Shown piece after piece: positions 28,220-37,132 of a DNA stretch of 64,000 bases. The translations under genes were made by a program, and so were the position numbers. Source of the stretch: Mesorhizobium sp. AR10. GTDB taxonomy: Bacteria > Pseudomonadota > Alphaproteobacteria > Rhizobiales > Rhizobiaceae. Within the stretch, counting starts at the first letter, position 1; each line of letters opens with the position of its first letter. The notes beneath the pieces are model-generated. The model was not told the origin of the DNA. It saw nothing but the letters and a program-made list of their open reading frames with translations, and made no database searches. Where the stretch lies: assembly GCF_024746795.1 (NCBI RefSeq), contig NZ_CP080524.1:5372001-5436000 (forward strand). Direction: 5' to 3'.

Positions 28220-28687
28220 TCACTCGCGACGCAAAATTGTGTCCAGCGCCGCCTGTTCTTCGGTGCTCAACGCCTTGGTTGCCAGCGAACGGCGGGAGCG
28301 CGCGGTCAGCACGATGAAGATCCCGCCGACCAGCAGCAGGACGACAGGCGTGCCCCACAGCAAGGCATTGCGTGGGTTGAAGCGCGGCTTCAACAGCACG
28401 AACTCGCCGTAGCGGGAAACGATATAGTCCATCACCTGCTGATCGGTATCGCCGGCGACGAGGCGCTGGCGCACCAGGATGCGCAGGTCGCGGGCAAGGT
28501 CGGCGTCGGATTCGTCGATCGACTGGTTCTGGCAGACCATGCAGCGCAGGCCTTCCGACAGGGCACGCGCCCTCGCCTCGAGCGCCGGGTCGGCGAGGAC
28601 CTCGTCCGGCTTCACAGCCTGGGCGGCGCCGGCAAACATCAGCGCCAGCAGCAGGACCAGCGAGGCCAGCGAAAACCTTGCGGTCAT
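28220..28687 (-). CDS. ccmH: Cytochrome c biogenesis protein CcmH (CycL)
   Basis: A 155-residue periplasmic thiol-redox protein that reduces or presents apocytochrome c CxxCH cysteines to the haem lyase. It has a signal segment at ~5-24, then the conserved [11 protein letters not shown] with its CxxC pair (~48-51), the [19 protein letters not shown] block, and a C-terminal membrane anchor (~105-125). The ATG overlaps the ccmF stop by 4 nt (ATGA), so it is co-translated. The system matures the c-type cytochromes, of which two examples are encoded at 60226-61623. Confidence 0.95.
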   Translation of the reverse strand: MTARFSLASLVLLLALMFAGAAQAVKPDEVLADPALEARARALSEGLRCMVCQNQSIDESDADLARDLRILVRQRLVAGDTDQQVMDYIVSRYGEFVLLKPRFNPRNALLWGTPVVLLLVGGIFIVLTARSRRSLATKALSTEEQAALDTILRRE

Positions 28688-30666
28688 GGCAAACTCGCAG
28701 ACGACACGAGCTTGCGGCGGCGCGAGGGCGCGCCGACACGCAGGCGGCGGTCGAGCAGCGACATCGCCGCTCCTGCCATCATCACCAGGCCACCACCCCA
28801 GATCAGCGTCACCAGTGGCTTCCACCACAGGCGCACGACGACGGAGCCGTCGGTGCCCTCGTCGCCAAGCGACAGGTAAAGCTGGCTGAACCAGATCGTC
28901 TTGATGCCGGACTCGGTCGTCGTCATCTGGCGCACCGGATAGAAGCGCTTTTCCGAGGTGATTTCGGCCGAAGTGCTGCCGTCGGCGCCGAGCAGGGCAA
29001 AGCGGCCGCGATCCTCGCTGTAGTTAGGGCCTTGGGCCGGATAGAGCCCCTCGAAGCGCAGCGTGTGGCCGGACAGTTCGACGGTCTCTCCAGCATGCAT
29101 CGACAGGATCTTCTCGGTGCCGAAGCAAAGCGTGCCAACGATGCCGAGCGTCGTCAGCCCAAGCCCCAGATGGGCGAGCGTGGTGCCGAACACCGAGCGC
29201 GGCAGGCCGGCGAAGCGCCTGAGCATGATGCCTGGCGCGACAGCGCCAAAGCCGGATTTGACGGCAAGGTCGGTGAGCGCGCCGCAGATCAGCCAGAAGG
29301 CGAGGCCGACGCCAAGGGCGGCGAACGCCGATGCGCCGTCGATGAACAGCGCCGTCACCAGCACGGCCAAGAGCGCTGCGGCAAAGGCCGCCATCAGGCG
29401 CTGCGCGACAGCAAAAATGTCGCCGCGCTTCCAGGCCAGCAGCGGCCCGAAGGGCACCACGAGCAGAAGCGGCACCATCAGCGGGCCGAATGTCAGGTTG
29501 AAGAAGGGCGCGCCGACCGAAATCTTGTCGGCCGACAAGGCCTCGACGGCCAGTGGATAGAGCGTGCCGATCAGCACGGTGGCAGTAGCCGTGGTCAGGA
29601 ACAGATTGTTGAGGACCAGTGCCCCTTCGCGCGAGATCGGATGAAACAGGCCGCCGGCCGTCAATCTGGAGGCGCGAAAGGCGAACAGCGCCAGCGATCC
29701 GCCGATGAACAGGATCAGGATGCAGAGGATGAAAACGCCGCGCGTTGGATCGGTGGCGAAGGCATGAACGGAAGTCAGCACGCCGGAACGCACCAGAAAG
29801 GTGCCGAGCAGCGACAGCGAAAAGGTCAGGATCGCCAGGAGCAGCGTCCAGATCTTCAGCGCCGAGCGCTTTTCCATGACGATCGCCGAATGCAGCAGCG
29901 CCGTACCCGCCAGCCACGGCATGAAGGAGGCGTTCTCGACCGGATCCCAGAACCAGAAGCCGCCCCAGCCGAGCTCGTAATAGGCCCAGTAGGAGCCCAT
30001 GGCGATGCCGCCGGTGAGGAACATCCAGGCGACCAGCGTCCACGGCCGCACCCAGCGCGCCCACGACGCATCGATGCGACCTTCGATGAGGGCGGCGACC
30101 GAGAAGGAAAAGCAGATCGAGAAGCCGACATAGCCGAGATAGAGCAGCGGGGGGTGTATGGCGAGGCCGAGATCCTGCAGGATCGGGTTGAGATCGCGGC
30201 CCTCGATGGGCGCCGGATTGAGTCTGGCGAACGGATTGGACGTGGTCAGGATGAACAGGAGGAAGGTGGCGCCGATTGCGCCCTGCACGGCCAGCACATT
30301 GGCCCGCAGCGTTGCCGGAAGATTGGAGCCGAAGACGGCGACCAGCGCTCCAAAGAAGCTCAGGATCAGCACCCAGAGCAGCATCGAGCCTTCGTGATTG
30401 CCCCAGGTGCCGGTGATCTTGTAGATCAACGGCTGCAGCGAATGCGAGTTTTCCCAGACACTGGCCACCGAAAAATCGGAGCTGGCATAGGCGCTCGCCA
30501 ATGCGGCGAAGGACAATGCGGTCAACGCAAAGCCGGTCACCGTGGCCGGGCCGCCGACGGCCATCATCCTGGGGTTGTTGGTGCGGGCGCCAAACAGCGG
30601 CACCAGCGTCTGCACCAGTGACAGTGCAAACGCCAGAACCAGGGCGAAATGTCCGGTTTCAACCAT
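28684..30666 (-). CDS. ccmF: Cytochrome c haem lyase subunit CcmF (CycK)
   Basis: A 660-residue inner-membrane protein with about 15 membrane segments, the core of system I haem ligation to apocytochrome c. The tryptophan-rich haem-handling motif [15 protein letters not shown] is present around residue 230, with conserved histidines in nearby loops ([13 protein letters not shown]). The C-terminal region has the large periplasmic loop after residue ~490. Length matches the family (640-670). The gene follows ccmE by 30 bp and overlaps ccmH by 4 nt. Confidence 0.96.
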   Translation of the reverse strand: MVETGHFALVLAFALSLVQTLVPLFGARTNNPRMMAVGGPATVTGFALTALSFAALASAYASSDFSVASVWENSHSLQPLIYKITGTWGNHEGSMLLWVLILSFFGALVAVFGSNLPATLRANVLAVQGAIGATFLLFILTTSNPFARLNPAPIEGRDLNPILQDLGLAIHPPLLYLGYVGFSICFSFSVAALIEGRIDASWARWVRPWTLVAWMFLTGGIAMGSYWAYYELGWGGFWFWDPVENASFMPWLAGTALLHSAIVMEKRSALKIWTLLLAILTFSLSLLGTFLVRSGVLTSVHAFATDPTRGVFILCILILFIGGSLALFAFRASRLTAGGLFHPISREGALVLNNLFLTTATATVLIGTLYPLAVEALSADKISVGAPFFNLTFGPLMVPLLLVVPFGPLLAWKRGDIFAVAQRLMAAFAAALLAVLVTALFIDGASAFAALGVGLAFWLICGALTDLAVKSGFGAVAPGIMLRRFAGLPRSVFGTTLAHLGLGLTTLGIVGTLCFGTEKILSMHAGETVELSGHTLRFEGLYPAQGPNYSEDRGRFALLGADGSTSAEITSEKRFYPVRQMTTTESGIKTIWFSQLYLSLGDEGTDGSVVVRLWWKPLVTLIWGGGLVMMAGAAMSLLDRRLRVGAPSRRRKLVSSASLP

Positions 30667-30696
30667 TGTGGCGACGCCCGACCGGAACCTGCTTGG

Positions 30697-31137
30697 TCAC
30701 TTCTTGCTCTCCTGCCACACGCCCTTGGCCTTGAGGCCGTCGGCCACTTCCTTGGGCATGTAGTTTTCATCGTGCTTGGCCAGCACGCTGTCGGCGACAA
30801 AGACGCCGTTCGGGCCAAAGGCGCCTTCCGTGATGACACCCTGATCTTCGCGGAAAAGATCGGGGAGAATGCCGGTGTAGCTGACCTTGACCGATTTGTG
30901 CCTGTCGGTGACCGAGAAGGCGACGGTTGCACCCTGGCTGCGCTCGATCGTGCCCTTTTCGACGAGGCCGCCCAGCCTGATACGCTGGCCGGGCTGCAGG
31001 CTGGCGGTGGTCAGATCGGCGGGCATGTAGAAATAGGAGGCCTTCTGGCCGAGCGCATAGAAGGTCAGCCCGGTGGCGGCGCCGAGAAAGGCCAGCCCAC
31101 CCGCGATCACCGACAGTCGTTTTTGCTTGCGCGTCAT
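30697..31137 (-). CDS. ccmE: Haem chaperone CcmE (CycJ)
   Basis: A 146-residue periplasmic, N-terminally anchored protein that binds haem covalently and delivers it to CcmF. It has a membrane anchor at ~8-28, a beta-barrel OB-fold with RIRLGGLVEKGTI and SYTGILPDLFREDQG, and the haem-attachment histidine in LAKHDENYMPKEV (His ~121). The C-terminal tail is short. It begins 8 bp after ccmI ends. All features are canonical. Confidence 0.96.
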   Translation of the reverse strand: MTRKQKRLSVIAGGLAFLGAATGLTFYALGQKASYFYMPADLTTASLQPGQRIRLGGLVEKGTIERSQGATVAFSVTDRHKSVKVSYTGILPDLFREDQGVITEGAFGPNGVFVADSVLAKHDENYMPKEVADGLKAKGVWQESKK

Positions 31138-31145
31138 ATCAGGTT

Positions 31146-32279
31146 CTACTCCGTCGCCGTCAGGCCAAGCGAGGCGGCAAAGGCGGTGAACTTCTTCGCT
31201 TCCTCACTACCCGCCCCAAAGACGGCAATGCCGCGATTGAGTGCGGCGCGCGCCTGGTCGGCCTTGCCCAGCACGACATAGGAACGAACGAGCTGCATCC
31301 ATCCTTCCGCATCGCGCGGATTTTGCTTCAGTTTTTCGTCGAGACCGGCAACCATGGTGTTGATCATCGCTTCCCTGTCCTGCGGCGACATCGACGAAGC
31401 GGCATCGACATCCCCGGCATCAGGGCCTTTCGCAGGCGCCCCCGAAGCGACGCTCCGGTTTGCGGCCTCAGTCAGCGCCTGCTCGACGGCGCGGCGCCAT
31501 GGCGAGTCCTGCGGCAAGGCGCCAAGCATTTTTTGCCAATCCGCTGTCGCCTCTTCGATGCGGCCTTCCTGCGCCAGCGCCACCGCCAGATAGAAGGCCG
31601 CTTTCGGATTTGCCGGATCGAGCTTCAACGCCGCCTCGAAAGCATCTTGCGCATCGGCCGAAACGATACCGCCGGCCGCATTGGCGATTGCCTCGCCGAG
31701 ACCGGCCTGGCGGGCGGCACTGTCGCCAGCGAGGCGAATGGCGTTGCGATAGGCCGTCACCGCGTCGGAATAGCGCTGCAGGCGCAGGTAGACCGGCGCC
31801 AGAACATCCCAGCCCCGGCCATCCGTGGGGTTGGCGGCAAGGTGGGCCTCGGCGCGCGCCACCAGTTCGTCCACCGAGTTGTCGGCGGGGTTCTTGGCCA
31901 GCCGCTCGCTGAGCGGCTGCGAAGGCAGGTCGGGCGAGCCAAGCTGGCCATACAGGCCCCAGCTGACCAAGGGAATCACCAGCACCGCGGCCGTCGCCAC
32001 CAGCCGTGTCGCCATCGATGGGCGCGCGGCATTGTCTGCCGCGCCGGCATTGTCCAGGCGAAGGATGCGGCGGGCGATTTCGGCGCGCGCCTCTTCGGCT
32101 TCCGCCGGCTGGATCAGGCCGCGCGCCGCGTCGCGGTCAAGCTCGGCCAGTTGGTCTCGATAGACTTCCAAATCGTGATCGCTGCTGGTCGAAGCCCGCT
32201 TCACGCCGCCGGCCAGCGGCAGCAACACCGCCAGGCTTGCACCCAGCGTGAGGATTGCGGCTATGACCCAGAACAGCAT
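31146..32279 (-). CDS. ccmI: Cytochrome c biogenesis protein CcmI (CycH)
   Basis: A 377-residue apocytochrome chaperone and first gene of the ccmI-E-F-H operon. It has two membrane segments (~3-25 and ~95-115) separated by the typical cytoplasmic loop (YRDQLAELDRDAARGLIQPAEAEEARAEIARRIL). A periplasmic TPR domain follows (~140-310, e.g. YLRLQRYSDAVTAYRNAIRL, PKAAFYLAVALAQEGRIEEA). It presents apocytochromes to CcmFH. Upstream lies a tandem pair of palindromic repeats rather than another gene of the operon. Confidence 0.94.
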   Translation of the reverse strand: MLFWVIAAILTLGASLAVLLPLAGGVKRASTSSDHDLEVYRDQLAELDRDAARGLIQPAEAEEARAEIARRILRLDNAGAADNAARPSMATRLVATAAVLVIPLVSWGLYGQLGSPDLPSQPLSERLAKNPADNSVDELVARAEAHLAANPTDGRGWDVLAPVYLRLQRYSDAVTAYRNAIRLAGDSAARQAGLGEAIANAAGGIVSADAQDAFEAALKLDPANPKAAFYLAVALAQEGRIEEATADWQKMLGALPQDSPWRRAVEQALTEAANRSVASGAPAKGPDAGDVDAASSMSPQDREAMINTMVAGLDEKLKQNPRDAEGWMQLVRSYVVLGKADQARAALNRGIAVFGAGSEEAKKFTAFAASLGLTATE

Positions 32280-32404
32280 CTTTTATCCAATAGAGCGAGA
32301 GCCCTGCCCTGCCAACACAGGCGTCCTGCGACGCTTTGACGGCAGATGCGCAGCATGTCCTTGATCGATATCAACCGGAAGCGGATCTCAAGCGGATCCG
32401 CTTC

Positions 32405-32449
32405 ATGCATGTCGTTGCCCCAAAACCGCTGCGCACTTTTGGGCGACAT
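32405..32449 (+). repeat. Palindromic intergenic repeat, copy C
   Basis: Core unit with arms ATGCATGTCG/GGCGACAT and CCCAAAA/TTTTGGG around CCGCTGCGCAC. It is in direct tandem with copy D, 12 bp apart, in the gap between the ccmI start and the lipoprotein stop. Confidence 0.9.
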
Positions 32450-32461
32450 TGATTTTGTTTT

Positions 32462-32512
32462 TATGCATGTCGTTGTTCCCAAAACCGCAGCGCACTTTTG
32501 GGCGACATGCAT
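32462..32512 (+). repeat. Palindromic intergenic repeat, copy D
   Basis: Same unit as copy C, with TTCCC in place of TCCC and GCAGCGCAC in the loop. It ends 3 bp from the stop codon of the minus-strand lipoprotein gene. Confidence 0.9.
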
Positions 32513-32515
32513 TGA

Positions 32516-32962
32516 TCAGGTCAGCGGGGTCCAGCTGCCATCGGCGTTGCGGCAAGCGGTTCCGCGGGCGGTGGCGCCGGCGGTGCCGGTAAACACCGTA
32601 TGAGTATACTGCCGGCAGTCCTGCGAACCGACGCGATAAGGCTGGGCGGCGACGACTTCGCCGTAACGGGCCGACCGGTCGCTCTTCCACGTCACCTTCT
32701 GGCCGCTCGCCGTATATTCGAGCGCCTTGTATTCCGCCTCCAGCGCGCTGCGCTTTTCGGCGTCGCTCAGGCCGGCACCTATCGATCCGCCAACCAGGCC
32801 GCCACCCATGGCCGAAATGATCGTCGCCGCAACCTTGGCGCCGGACGGAGGGGGCGTGGCCGGCGGCTGGGTGACCGTGACGTCCGGGCCACCGCCCTTG
32901 CCCAACGTCCCGCAGCCGGAAACGGCGAGCAGTACGGAAACGAGCGCGAGGCGAATCTTCAT
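32516..32962 (-). CDS. Outer-membrane lipoprotein, 17-kDa surface-antigen type
   Basis: A 148-residue protein with a lipoprotein signal: LALVSVLLAVSGC, lipobox cysteine at ~17. A Pro/Thr-rich spacer follows, then a glycine-zipper membrane segment (MGGGLVGGSIGAGLSDAEK) of the 17-kDa antigen family, and a C-terminal domain with two cysteines (QDCRQYTHT, GTACRNADGSWTPL). These lipoproteins sit in the outer membrane of alphaproteobacteria; the precise role is unknown. It stands between feuQ and ccmI on the same strand, probably as its own unit. Confidence 0.88.
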   Translation of the reverse strand: MKIRLALVSVLLAVSGCGTLGKGGGPDVTVTQPPATPPPSGAKVAATIISAMGGGLVGGSIGAGLSDAEKRSALEAEYKALEYTASGQKVTWKSDRSARYGEVVAAQPYRVGSQDCRQYTHTVFTGTAGATARGTACRNADGSWTPLT

Positions 32963-33077
32963 GCCAACAACCGGTTTTCTTGAGGATGAGCTGGGGACCG
33001 CGTCATCGGGGAGCTGGCGTGGCCATAGTATTGATATTTGTCGGAAATTTGGCCGCGGGCGACCGCCTGGAAAAGTA

Positions 33078-34517
33078 TCACTGAAGGCTCCGTAGTCGAA
33101 CCACCGCCTTCAACCCGCCGATGGCGGACCGTTCCAGCGCCAGAACGCCTCCATACTCGTTGACGAGGTCGGCGACAATGGCAAGTCCGAGTCCGGTCCC
33201 TGGCTTTGTCTCGTCGAGGCGCCGGCCGCGCTTCAACGCCTCGCGCGCCTTGTCTTCGGGAATGCCTGGGCCGTCATCGTCGATGCTGATCTCGAACATG
33301 TTGGCCGTGCCGTCCTTGCCGACGACAGGCGTGACGGCGATGGAGACCTTGCTCTTTGCCCATTTCATCGCATTGTCGAGCAGATTGCCAAGCAATTCCT
33401 CCAGATCCTCGCGTTCACCGGCGAAAATGATGTCGGCGGTCGGCAGCGAAAGCGAGAGATCGGTCTGCGGGTTGAGCTTCTGCAGAACGCGCACCATGCG
33501 CTGGACCAGGGGGGCTACCGCGGTGCGGTAGACGACGCTGTCGCGCTGCGCCGCCACACGGGCGCGCTGCAGATAATGGTCGACCTGCTTCTGCATGGAA
33601 GCGGCCTGCTCGGCGATGAGCTGGCCCTTGGCGCCGCCGAGCGCGCGTCCCTCGTTGAGCATCACCGCGAGCGGTGTTTTCAGCGAATGCGCGAGGTTGC
33701 CGACCTGCGTGCGTGACCGCTCGACGATACGCTTGTTGTTCTCGATCAGCGCATTGGTCTCGTTGGCCAGTGGTTCGATCTCGGCCGGAAAACGGCCGTC
33801 GAGCCTTTGCGCCGTTCCTTCACGCACCATGGCGAGCGCGTTCCTGACCCGCCGCAACGGCTGCAGGCCGAACAGGATGGCGATCGCGTTGATGGCGATC
33901 ATGCCGACGCCGAACAGGCTGAGATAGGTCAGCAGGCGACGCTGGAAGGTGGCGATCTCCTGTTCGAGTTCGCTCTGGTTGCCCATGACGCGGAAGCGCG
34001 CGGCGCGGTTTTTGGCGTCGAGAACGAATTCGCTCTCGAACACTTCCAGGTCCTCGCCGTTGATGCCTTCGGTGGCATAGCTGCGCTGGAAGCTGGCATT
34101 GAACGGGACCTCGGCGACGCTCGGCGACGGGATCGTCGTCGTCATCGAGGATGAGTGGAGGTCGCCATGCACGCCCTCGGAGGCGGGTTCAACCGACCAG
34201 TACCAGCCTGAATTCGGCTCCGAGAAGCGGAGATCGCCAAGGTCGGGGGCGCCGGTAAGCTGACCGCCGTCGGAAACACCGACGGAGCCGATCAGATTGA
34301 ACAGATGCGCCGAAAGCAGGCTGTCAAAACCACGCTCGCTCGCCTGGCGATAGAGCGTGGTGATGAGGGTGAAGATGACGATGAGGGTGAGGATCGCCCA
34401 GACCGTGGAAAAAGCGATGACGCGGAACGCCAGCGAACGCGGCCAGACGCGCAGCGAAAGCCTTTTTGGAACAGCCAGTTTTGTAGGGAGCGGTTCCGCC
34501 TTACGCCTCCGGCTCAC
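33078..34517 (-). CDS. feuQ: Sensor histidine kinase FeuQ
   Basis: A 479-residue inner-membrane kinase of the PhoQ-like group. Segment 1 is at ~28-52, a periplasmic sensor domain at ~53-195, segment 2 at ~198-218, then a HAMP-like linker, HisKA with NLAHSLKTPLAVML (His ~277) and HATPase with NLLDNAMKWA, DDDGPGIPEDKA and GTGLGLAIVADL. In Sinorhizobium FeuPQ controls cyclic glucan export (ndvA) and is essential for symbiosis; in Rhizobium leguminosarum it was linked to iron uptake. The GTG start at 34517 overlaps the end of feuP by 17 nt. The FeuN gene upstream supports the assignment. Confidence 0.88.
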   Translation of the reverse strand: MSRRRKAEPLPTKLAVPKRLSLRVWPRSLAFRVIAFSTVWAILTLIVIFTLITTLYRQASERGFDSLLSAHLFNLIGSVGVSDGGQLTGAPDLGDLRFSEPNSGWYWSVEPASEGVHGDLHSSSMTTTIPSPSVAEVPFNASFQRSYATEGINGEDLEVFESEFVLDAKNRAARFRVMGNQSELEQEIATFQRRLLTYLSLFGVGMIAINAIAILFGLQPLRRVRNALAMVREGTAQRLDGRFPAEIEPLANETNALIENNKRIVERSRTQVGNLAHSLKTPLAVMLNEGRALGGAKGQLIAEQAASMQKQVDHYLQRARVAAQRDSVVYRTAVAPLVQRMVRVLQKLNPQTDLSLSLPTADIIFAGEREDLEELLGNLLDNAMKWAKSKVSIAVTPVVGKDGTANMFEISIDDDGPGIPEDKAREALKRGRRLDETKPGTGLGLAIVADLVNEYGGVLALERSAIGGLKAVVRLRSLQ

Positions 34518-35166
34518 GCATGCGGTAGCCCATGCCGCGAACGGTTTCGATCATGTCGATGCCCATCTTCTTGCGCAGCCGTCCGACAAAGACCTCGATG
34601 GTGTTGGAATCGCGGTCGAAATCCTGGTCGTAAAGGTGCTCGACCAGCTCCGTCCGCGACACGACCTCCCCCATATGGTGCATCAGATAGGCAAGCAGGC
34701 GAAATTCGTGCGACGTCAGCTTGAGCGGCACGCCGTTGACATCGGCCTTGGACGCCTTGGTGTCGAGGCGCAACGGTCCGCAGGTCAGTTCCGACGAGGC
34801 ATGGCCGGCCGCACGCCGGATCAGTGCGCGAAGCCTGGCCAGTACTTCTTCGATGTGGAAGGGCTTGGTGACATAGTCGTCGGCGCCGGCGTCGATGCCG
34901 GACACCTTGTCGCTCCAGCGGTCGCGCGCCGTCAGGATGAGAACCGGCATCTTGCGGCCGCCGCGCCGCCAGCGCTCGACTACGCTGATACCGTCCATCT
35001 GCGGCAGGCCGATATCGAGCACGACGGCGTCATAGGGCTCGGTGTCGCCGAGGAAATGCCCTTCCTCGCCGTCGAAAGCCCGATCGACGACATAGCCGGC
35101 ATCGACCAGCGCGTCCGATATCTGCCGGTTGAGGTCCTTGTCATCTTCGACGACGAGTACGCGCAT
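34501..35166 (-). CDS. feuP: Response regulator FeuP (OmpR/PhoP family)
   Basis: A 221-residue two-domain regulator. The receiver has VVEDDKD, the phospho-acceptor Asp in DAVVLDIGLPQMDG (~51) and Lys in VTKPFH (~101). The winged-helix domain (~125-218) has LTSHEFRLLAYLMHHMG and VFVGRLRKKMGIDMIETVRGMGYRM, the PhoP-like form. It receives phosphate from FeuQ. The order feuN-feuP-feuQ on one strand matches the described rhizobial locus. A 107-bp gap separates it from feuN. Confidence 0.9.
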   Translation of the reverse strand: MRVLVVEDDKDLNRQISDALVDAGYVVDRAFDGEEGHFLGDTEPYDAVVLDIGLPQMDGISVVERWRRGGRKMPVLILTARDRWSDKVSGIDAGADDYVTKPFHIEEVLARLRALIRRAAGHASSELTCGPLRLDTKASKADVNGVPLKLTSHEFRLLAYLMHHMGEVVSRTELVEHLYDQDFDRDSNTIEVFVGRLRKKMGIDMIETVRGMGYRMREPEA

Positions 35167-35273
35167 GCGGGATCAATACCTGTTGAAGCGTGTGCCTGTG
35201 GACGGGTCCGGTCTCAGATATAGGCCGATTCCGGCGGCCTGGGAAACGGAGGCCTCTAAGATGGAAGATTGGG

Positions 35274-35573
35274 TCAGTTCAGCGGGACGACGATTTCAGA
35301 GCGGCGCGGGCGCTGCCCGTCCTTGCCCGGGACAAGCACGACGATGACGCAGACCGGCTGGCCGCCGCGCGTCGACTGCGAGGCCTTGGCCAGCGTGCCA
35401 CCATTCTGCTCGGCAACCTGCTGGCCGATCGCGTAGCAGTCGGCCGCGGCCAGGATGATCGGCTGAGCCTGCTCGGGCATGACGACCTGCATTGCCGTCG
35501 CCTGCGACGCAAACAGCCCGACTGCGCAGAGCGCCAGGGTCGCGGTTCGGAAATGGGAACGAAGCGTTTTCAT
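35274..35573 (-). CDS. feuN: FeuN-like small periplasmic modulator of FeuQ
   Basis: A 99-residue protein with a signal peptide (TLALCAVGLFASQATA) and a short mature domain with two cysteines (AADCYAIGQQVA, QPVCVIVVLVPG). The size, export signal and position just upstream of feuPQ match FeuN, the periplasmic inhibitor of FeuQ signalling described in Sinorhizobium. Identity is inferred mainly from synteny and architecture. The fold (Cys, IGQQVAEQNGGTL, ending in a strand) also resembles PepSY-like small periplasmic proteins. ATG 35573 is the only start that gives the signal peptide. Confidence 0.75.
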   Translation of the reverse strand: MKTLRSHFRTATLALCAVGLFASQATAMQVVMPEQAQPIILAAADCYAIGQQVAEQNGGTLAKASQSTRGGQPVCVIVVLVPGKDGQRPRRSEIVVPLN

Positions 35574-35598
35574 GGTCAGCTTTGTAACGCATCGGTGC

Positions 35599-35621
35599 TG
35601 AACGTGAAATGAACAGTGAAC
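35599..35621 (-). promoter_or_regulatory. Three direct TGAAC repeats upstream of feuN
   Basis: TGAAC (GTTCA on the coding strand) occurs at 35599-35603, 35610-35614 and 35617-35621, starting 26 bp upstream of the feuN ATG. Direct 5-6-bp repeats with ~11-bp centres are how PhoP-type regulators bind, so this may be a FeuP operator for autoregulation. That is an inference from spacing alone. Confidence 0.3.
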
Positions 35622-35745
35622 GCTCGAAAATACATGCCCGCCACACCCCTGCAACGCGAGACAATCAACCCTTGATTTCACCGCCCAACCCGATGAAGTC
35701 AGCGAAGTTCAGTCTAGACTCCGTTTCACTGATATTGAAAGCGCC

Positions 35746-36153
35746 TCAGGCATTTTCCTGCGTGATGGCGCGAAAGCGCAGCAGCCCGTGATGGACCGCC
35801 AGATCCTCATTGTAACGGGCCTCGGAGAATTCCAGCGACAGCCGTGTTTGGCCATGCGCGCCGATGACCAGCGCCGCGTCGGCGAGGCGTGCCTTGATGC
35901 TGTCCATGATGGCACGCGTCTCGGCTTCGCCATGGGCTTTTGACCAAACATGCAGCGTCACAAGCTGATCGGCGTCGTTGTCGGCGCCGGTGTCCCAGTT
36001 AAAAGCGCTGGTCTGGCCGCAGGTCACATAGGGAAAGGCGACGTTGTCGGCTGCCCGCTCGAGCAGGCCGGCGCCGCCCAGCAGCGCCGACAGCGACGCA
36101 TCGCTTTTCAATCTCTGGAACAAGGCCTGCTGCAAATCGCCGGGCGCCGTCAT
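35746..36153 (-). CDS. DUF3168 phage / gene-transfer-agent-type protein, orphan
   Basis: A 135-residue protein with the DUF3168 pattern (LQQALFQRLKSDASLSALLGG...FPYVTCGQT...DQLVTLHVWSKAHGEAETRAIMDSIKARL). The family comprises tail-completion-type proteins of phages and of alphaproteobacterial gene transfer agents. No capsid, portal, terminase or tail gene lies next to it here, so it is either a detached GTA gene or a relic. The frame is intact and codon use is like its neighbours, so it appears maintained. No role beyond family membership can be given. Confidence 0.8.
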   Translation of the reverse strand: MTAPGDLQQALFQRLKSDASLSALLGGAGLLERAADNVAFPYVTCGQTSAFNWDTGADNDADQLVTLHVWSKAHGEAETRAIMDSIKARLADAALVIGAHGQTRLSLEFSEARYNEDLAVHHGLLRFRAITQENA

Positions 36154-36339
36154 TTGTCGTTCCCCTTGCCCCTCGCGGCTGAACAGGCTTTGCGCCCGTC
36201 AACGCTTCCTGCTTGCAGCCTAACCGCGCCGAGCTTCTCGCGCCAGATCACCCGGACCCCATATACGGTTCCTTGCGGCAGCGGGCCCTTCACCGCCTGG
36301 TTTTTCATTTGGCATGCAAGGCGTTTGAGAAACGGTGCT

Positions 36340-36591
36340 ATGAAGTCTGGTTCTCTCCGGACATTCGAGGTCATTTTCGTGCGTGAGCCATCGCAGCTGC
36401 CTGTCTTTGGAAGGCTTGGGGTCAAGCCGCCCGTCGTGATTGCGGCGCCGACCATGTCGAAGAGCCTGGAGAAGATGGTGCCCCGCTTGCGGGCGGTTCT
36501 GTCTTCGCATGGCGGCCTGGTGTTGAAGCTGTCCGTGGTGGTTTGGACAATCCTTGTCCTGGCGGCAGTGTTCTTCATCACTCAGGCCTGA
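36340..36591 (+). CDS. Small protein with C-terminal membrane segment
   Basis: An 83-residue frame from ATG 36340 (or ATG 36454, giving 45 residues). The only clear feature is a hydrophobic stretch at the C-terminus (LKLSVVVWTILVLAAVFFI), preceded by basic residues, which suggests a tail-anchored membrane protein. No family recognised and no strong ribosome site. It lies in front of two other small rhizobial genes on the same strand. May be spurious. Confidence 0.4.
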   Translation: MKSGSLRTFEVIFVREPSQLPVFGRLGVKPPVVIAAPTMSKSLEKMVPRLRAVLSSHGGLVLKLSVVVWTILVLAAVFFITQA

Positions 36592-36638
36592 CAGCATCGA
36601 CATTTGCCGGTCGACCGCGACAATCAAAGGACGCCAGG

Positions 36639-36830
36639 ATGGCAAACCGCTACGCATTGCGCATGGAGCAGCCTGACAGCTGGACCATCTTCGACATCTT
36701 CACCGGCCAGCCTGTCGAGCTCAAAGACCAGGTCATGGTCGGTATGAACCTGCGCGATGCGGATGCGATGGTCGACCGGCTGAACAGTCGAGACGTCAAG
36801 CGGCGGGCGAAAGCGGACCGCAAGACCTGA
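36639..36830 (+). CDS. Small conserved hypothetical protein, 63 residues
   Basis: Starts at ATG 36639 behind AAAGGA. The product has a compact core (YALRMEQPDSWTIFDIFTGQPVEL...GMNLRDADAMVDRLNSRD) and a basic tail, and no signal or membrane segment. Coding quality (GC-rich third positions, good ribosome site) supports a real gene; similar short proteins exist in rhizobia. The function is unknown. Confidence 0.6.
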   Translation: MANRYALRMEQPDSWTIFDIFTGQPVELKDQVMVGMNLRDADAMVDRLNSRDVKRRAKADRKT

Positions 36831-36906
36831 TCGCAATCCACTGGCTTCAGGCCTGCATCTTGCCGCCGGTGCGCATCAGCTGAATGTCTATAGACAGGGG
36901 ATTGCC

Positions 36907-37131
36907 GTGAGACCGAGCCTGAAAAAGAAGATCCTGGAAGTCTGCGACCGCAAGATCTCCCAGAAAGGCGCCGGCGTCGGCCTGTCGTTCTATGCATTCT
37001 TCGCAAACAGGAACGACGATCCTGAGCTTCTCATGGAAGCCGCCGAGTGGTGGATCAGAACCCACCGGCTCGACCATTTTGAAAGGGCCGTGAAGATACG
37101 GGCGATGGTCGAGGAGATGGACGCCGGCTGA
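36907..37131 (+). CDS. DUF6500 family protein
   Basis: A 74-residue cytoplasmic protein beginning at GTG 36907. The stretch GAGVGLSFYAFFANRNDDPELL followed by AAEWWI is characteristic of the small rhizobial family DUF6500. It is helical and charged, without membrane segment. Role unknown. It converges with the DUF1488 gene, ending 1 bp from it. Confidence 0.75.
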   Translation: MRPSLKKKILEVCDRKISQKGAGVGLSFYAFFANRNDDPELLMEAAEWWIRTHRLDHFERAVKIRAMVEEMDAG

Positions 37132-37132
37132 T

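Noticed and set aside
28678..30621. 647-codon plus-strand frame opposite ccmF
   Set aside because: Arg/Gln/Glu/His-rich low-complexity translation, an antisense artefact; ccmF on the other strand is unmistakable.
35746..36153. Prophage at the DUF3168 gene
   Set aside because: No integrase, capsid, portal, terminase or attachment-site repeat on either side.
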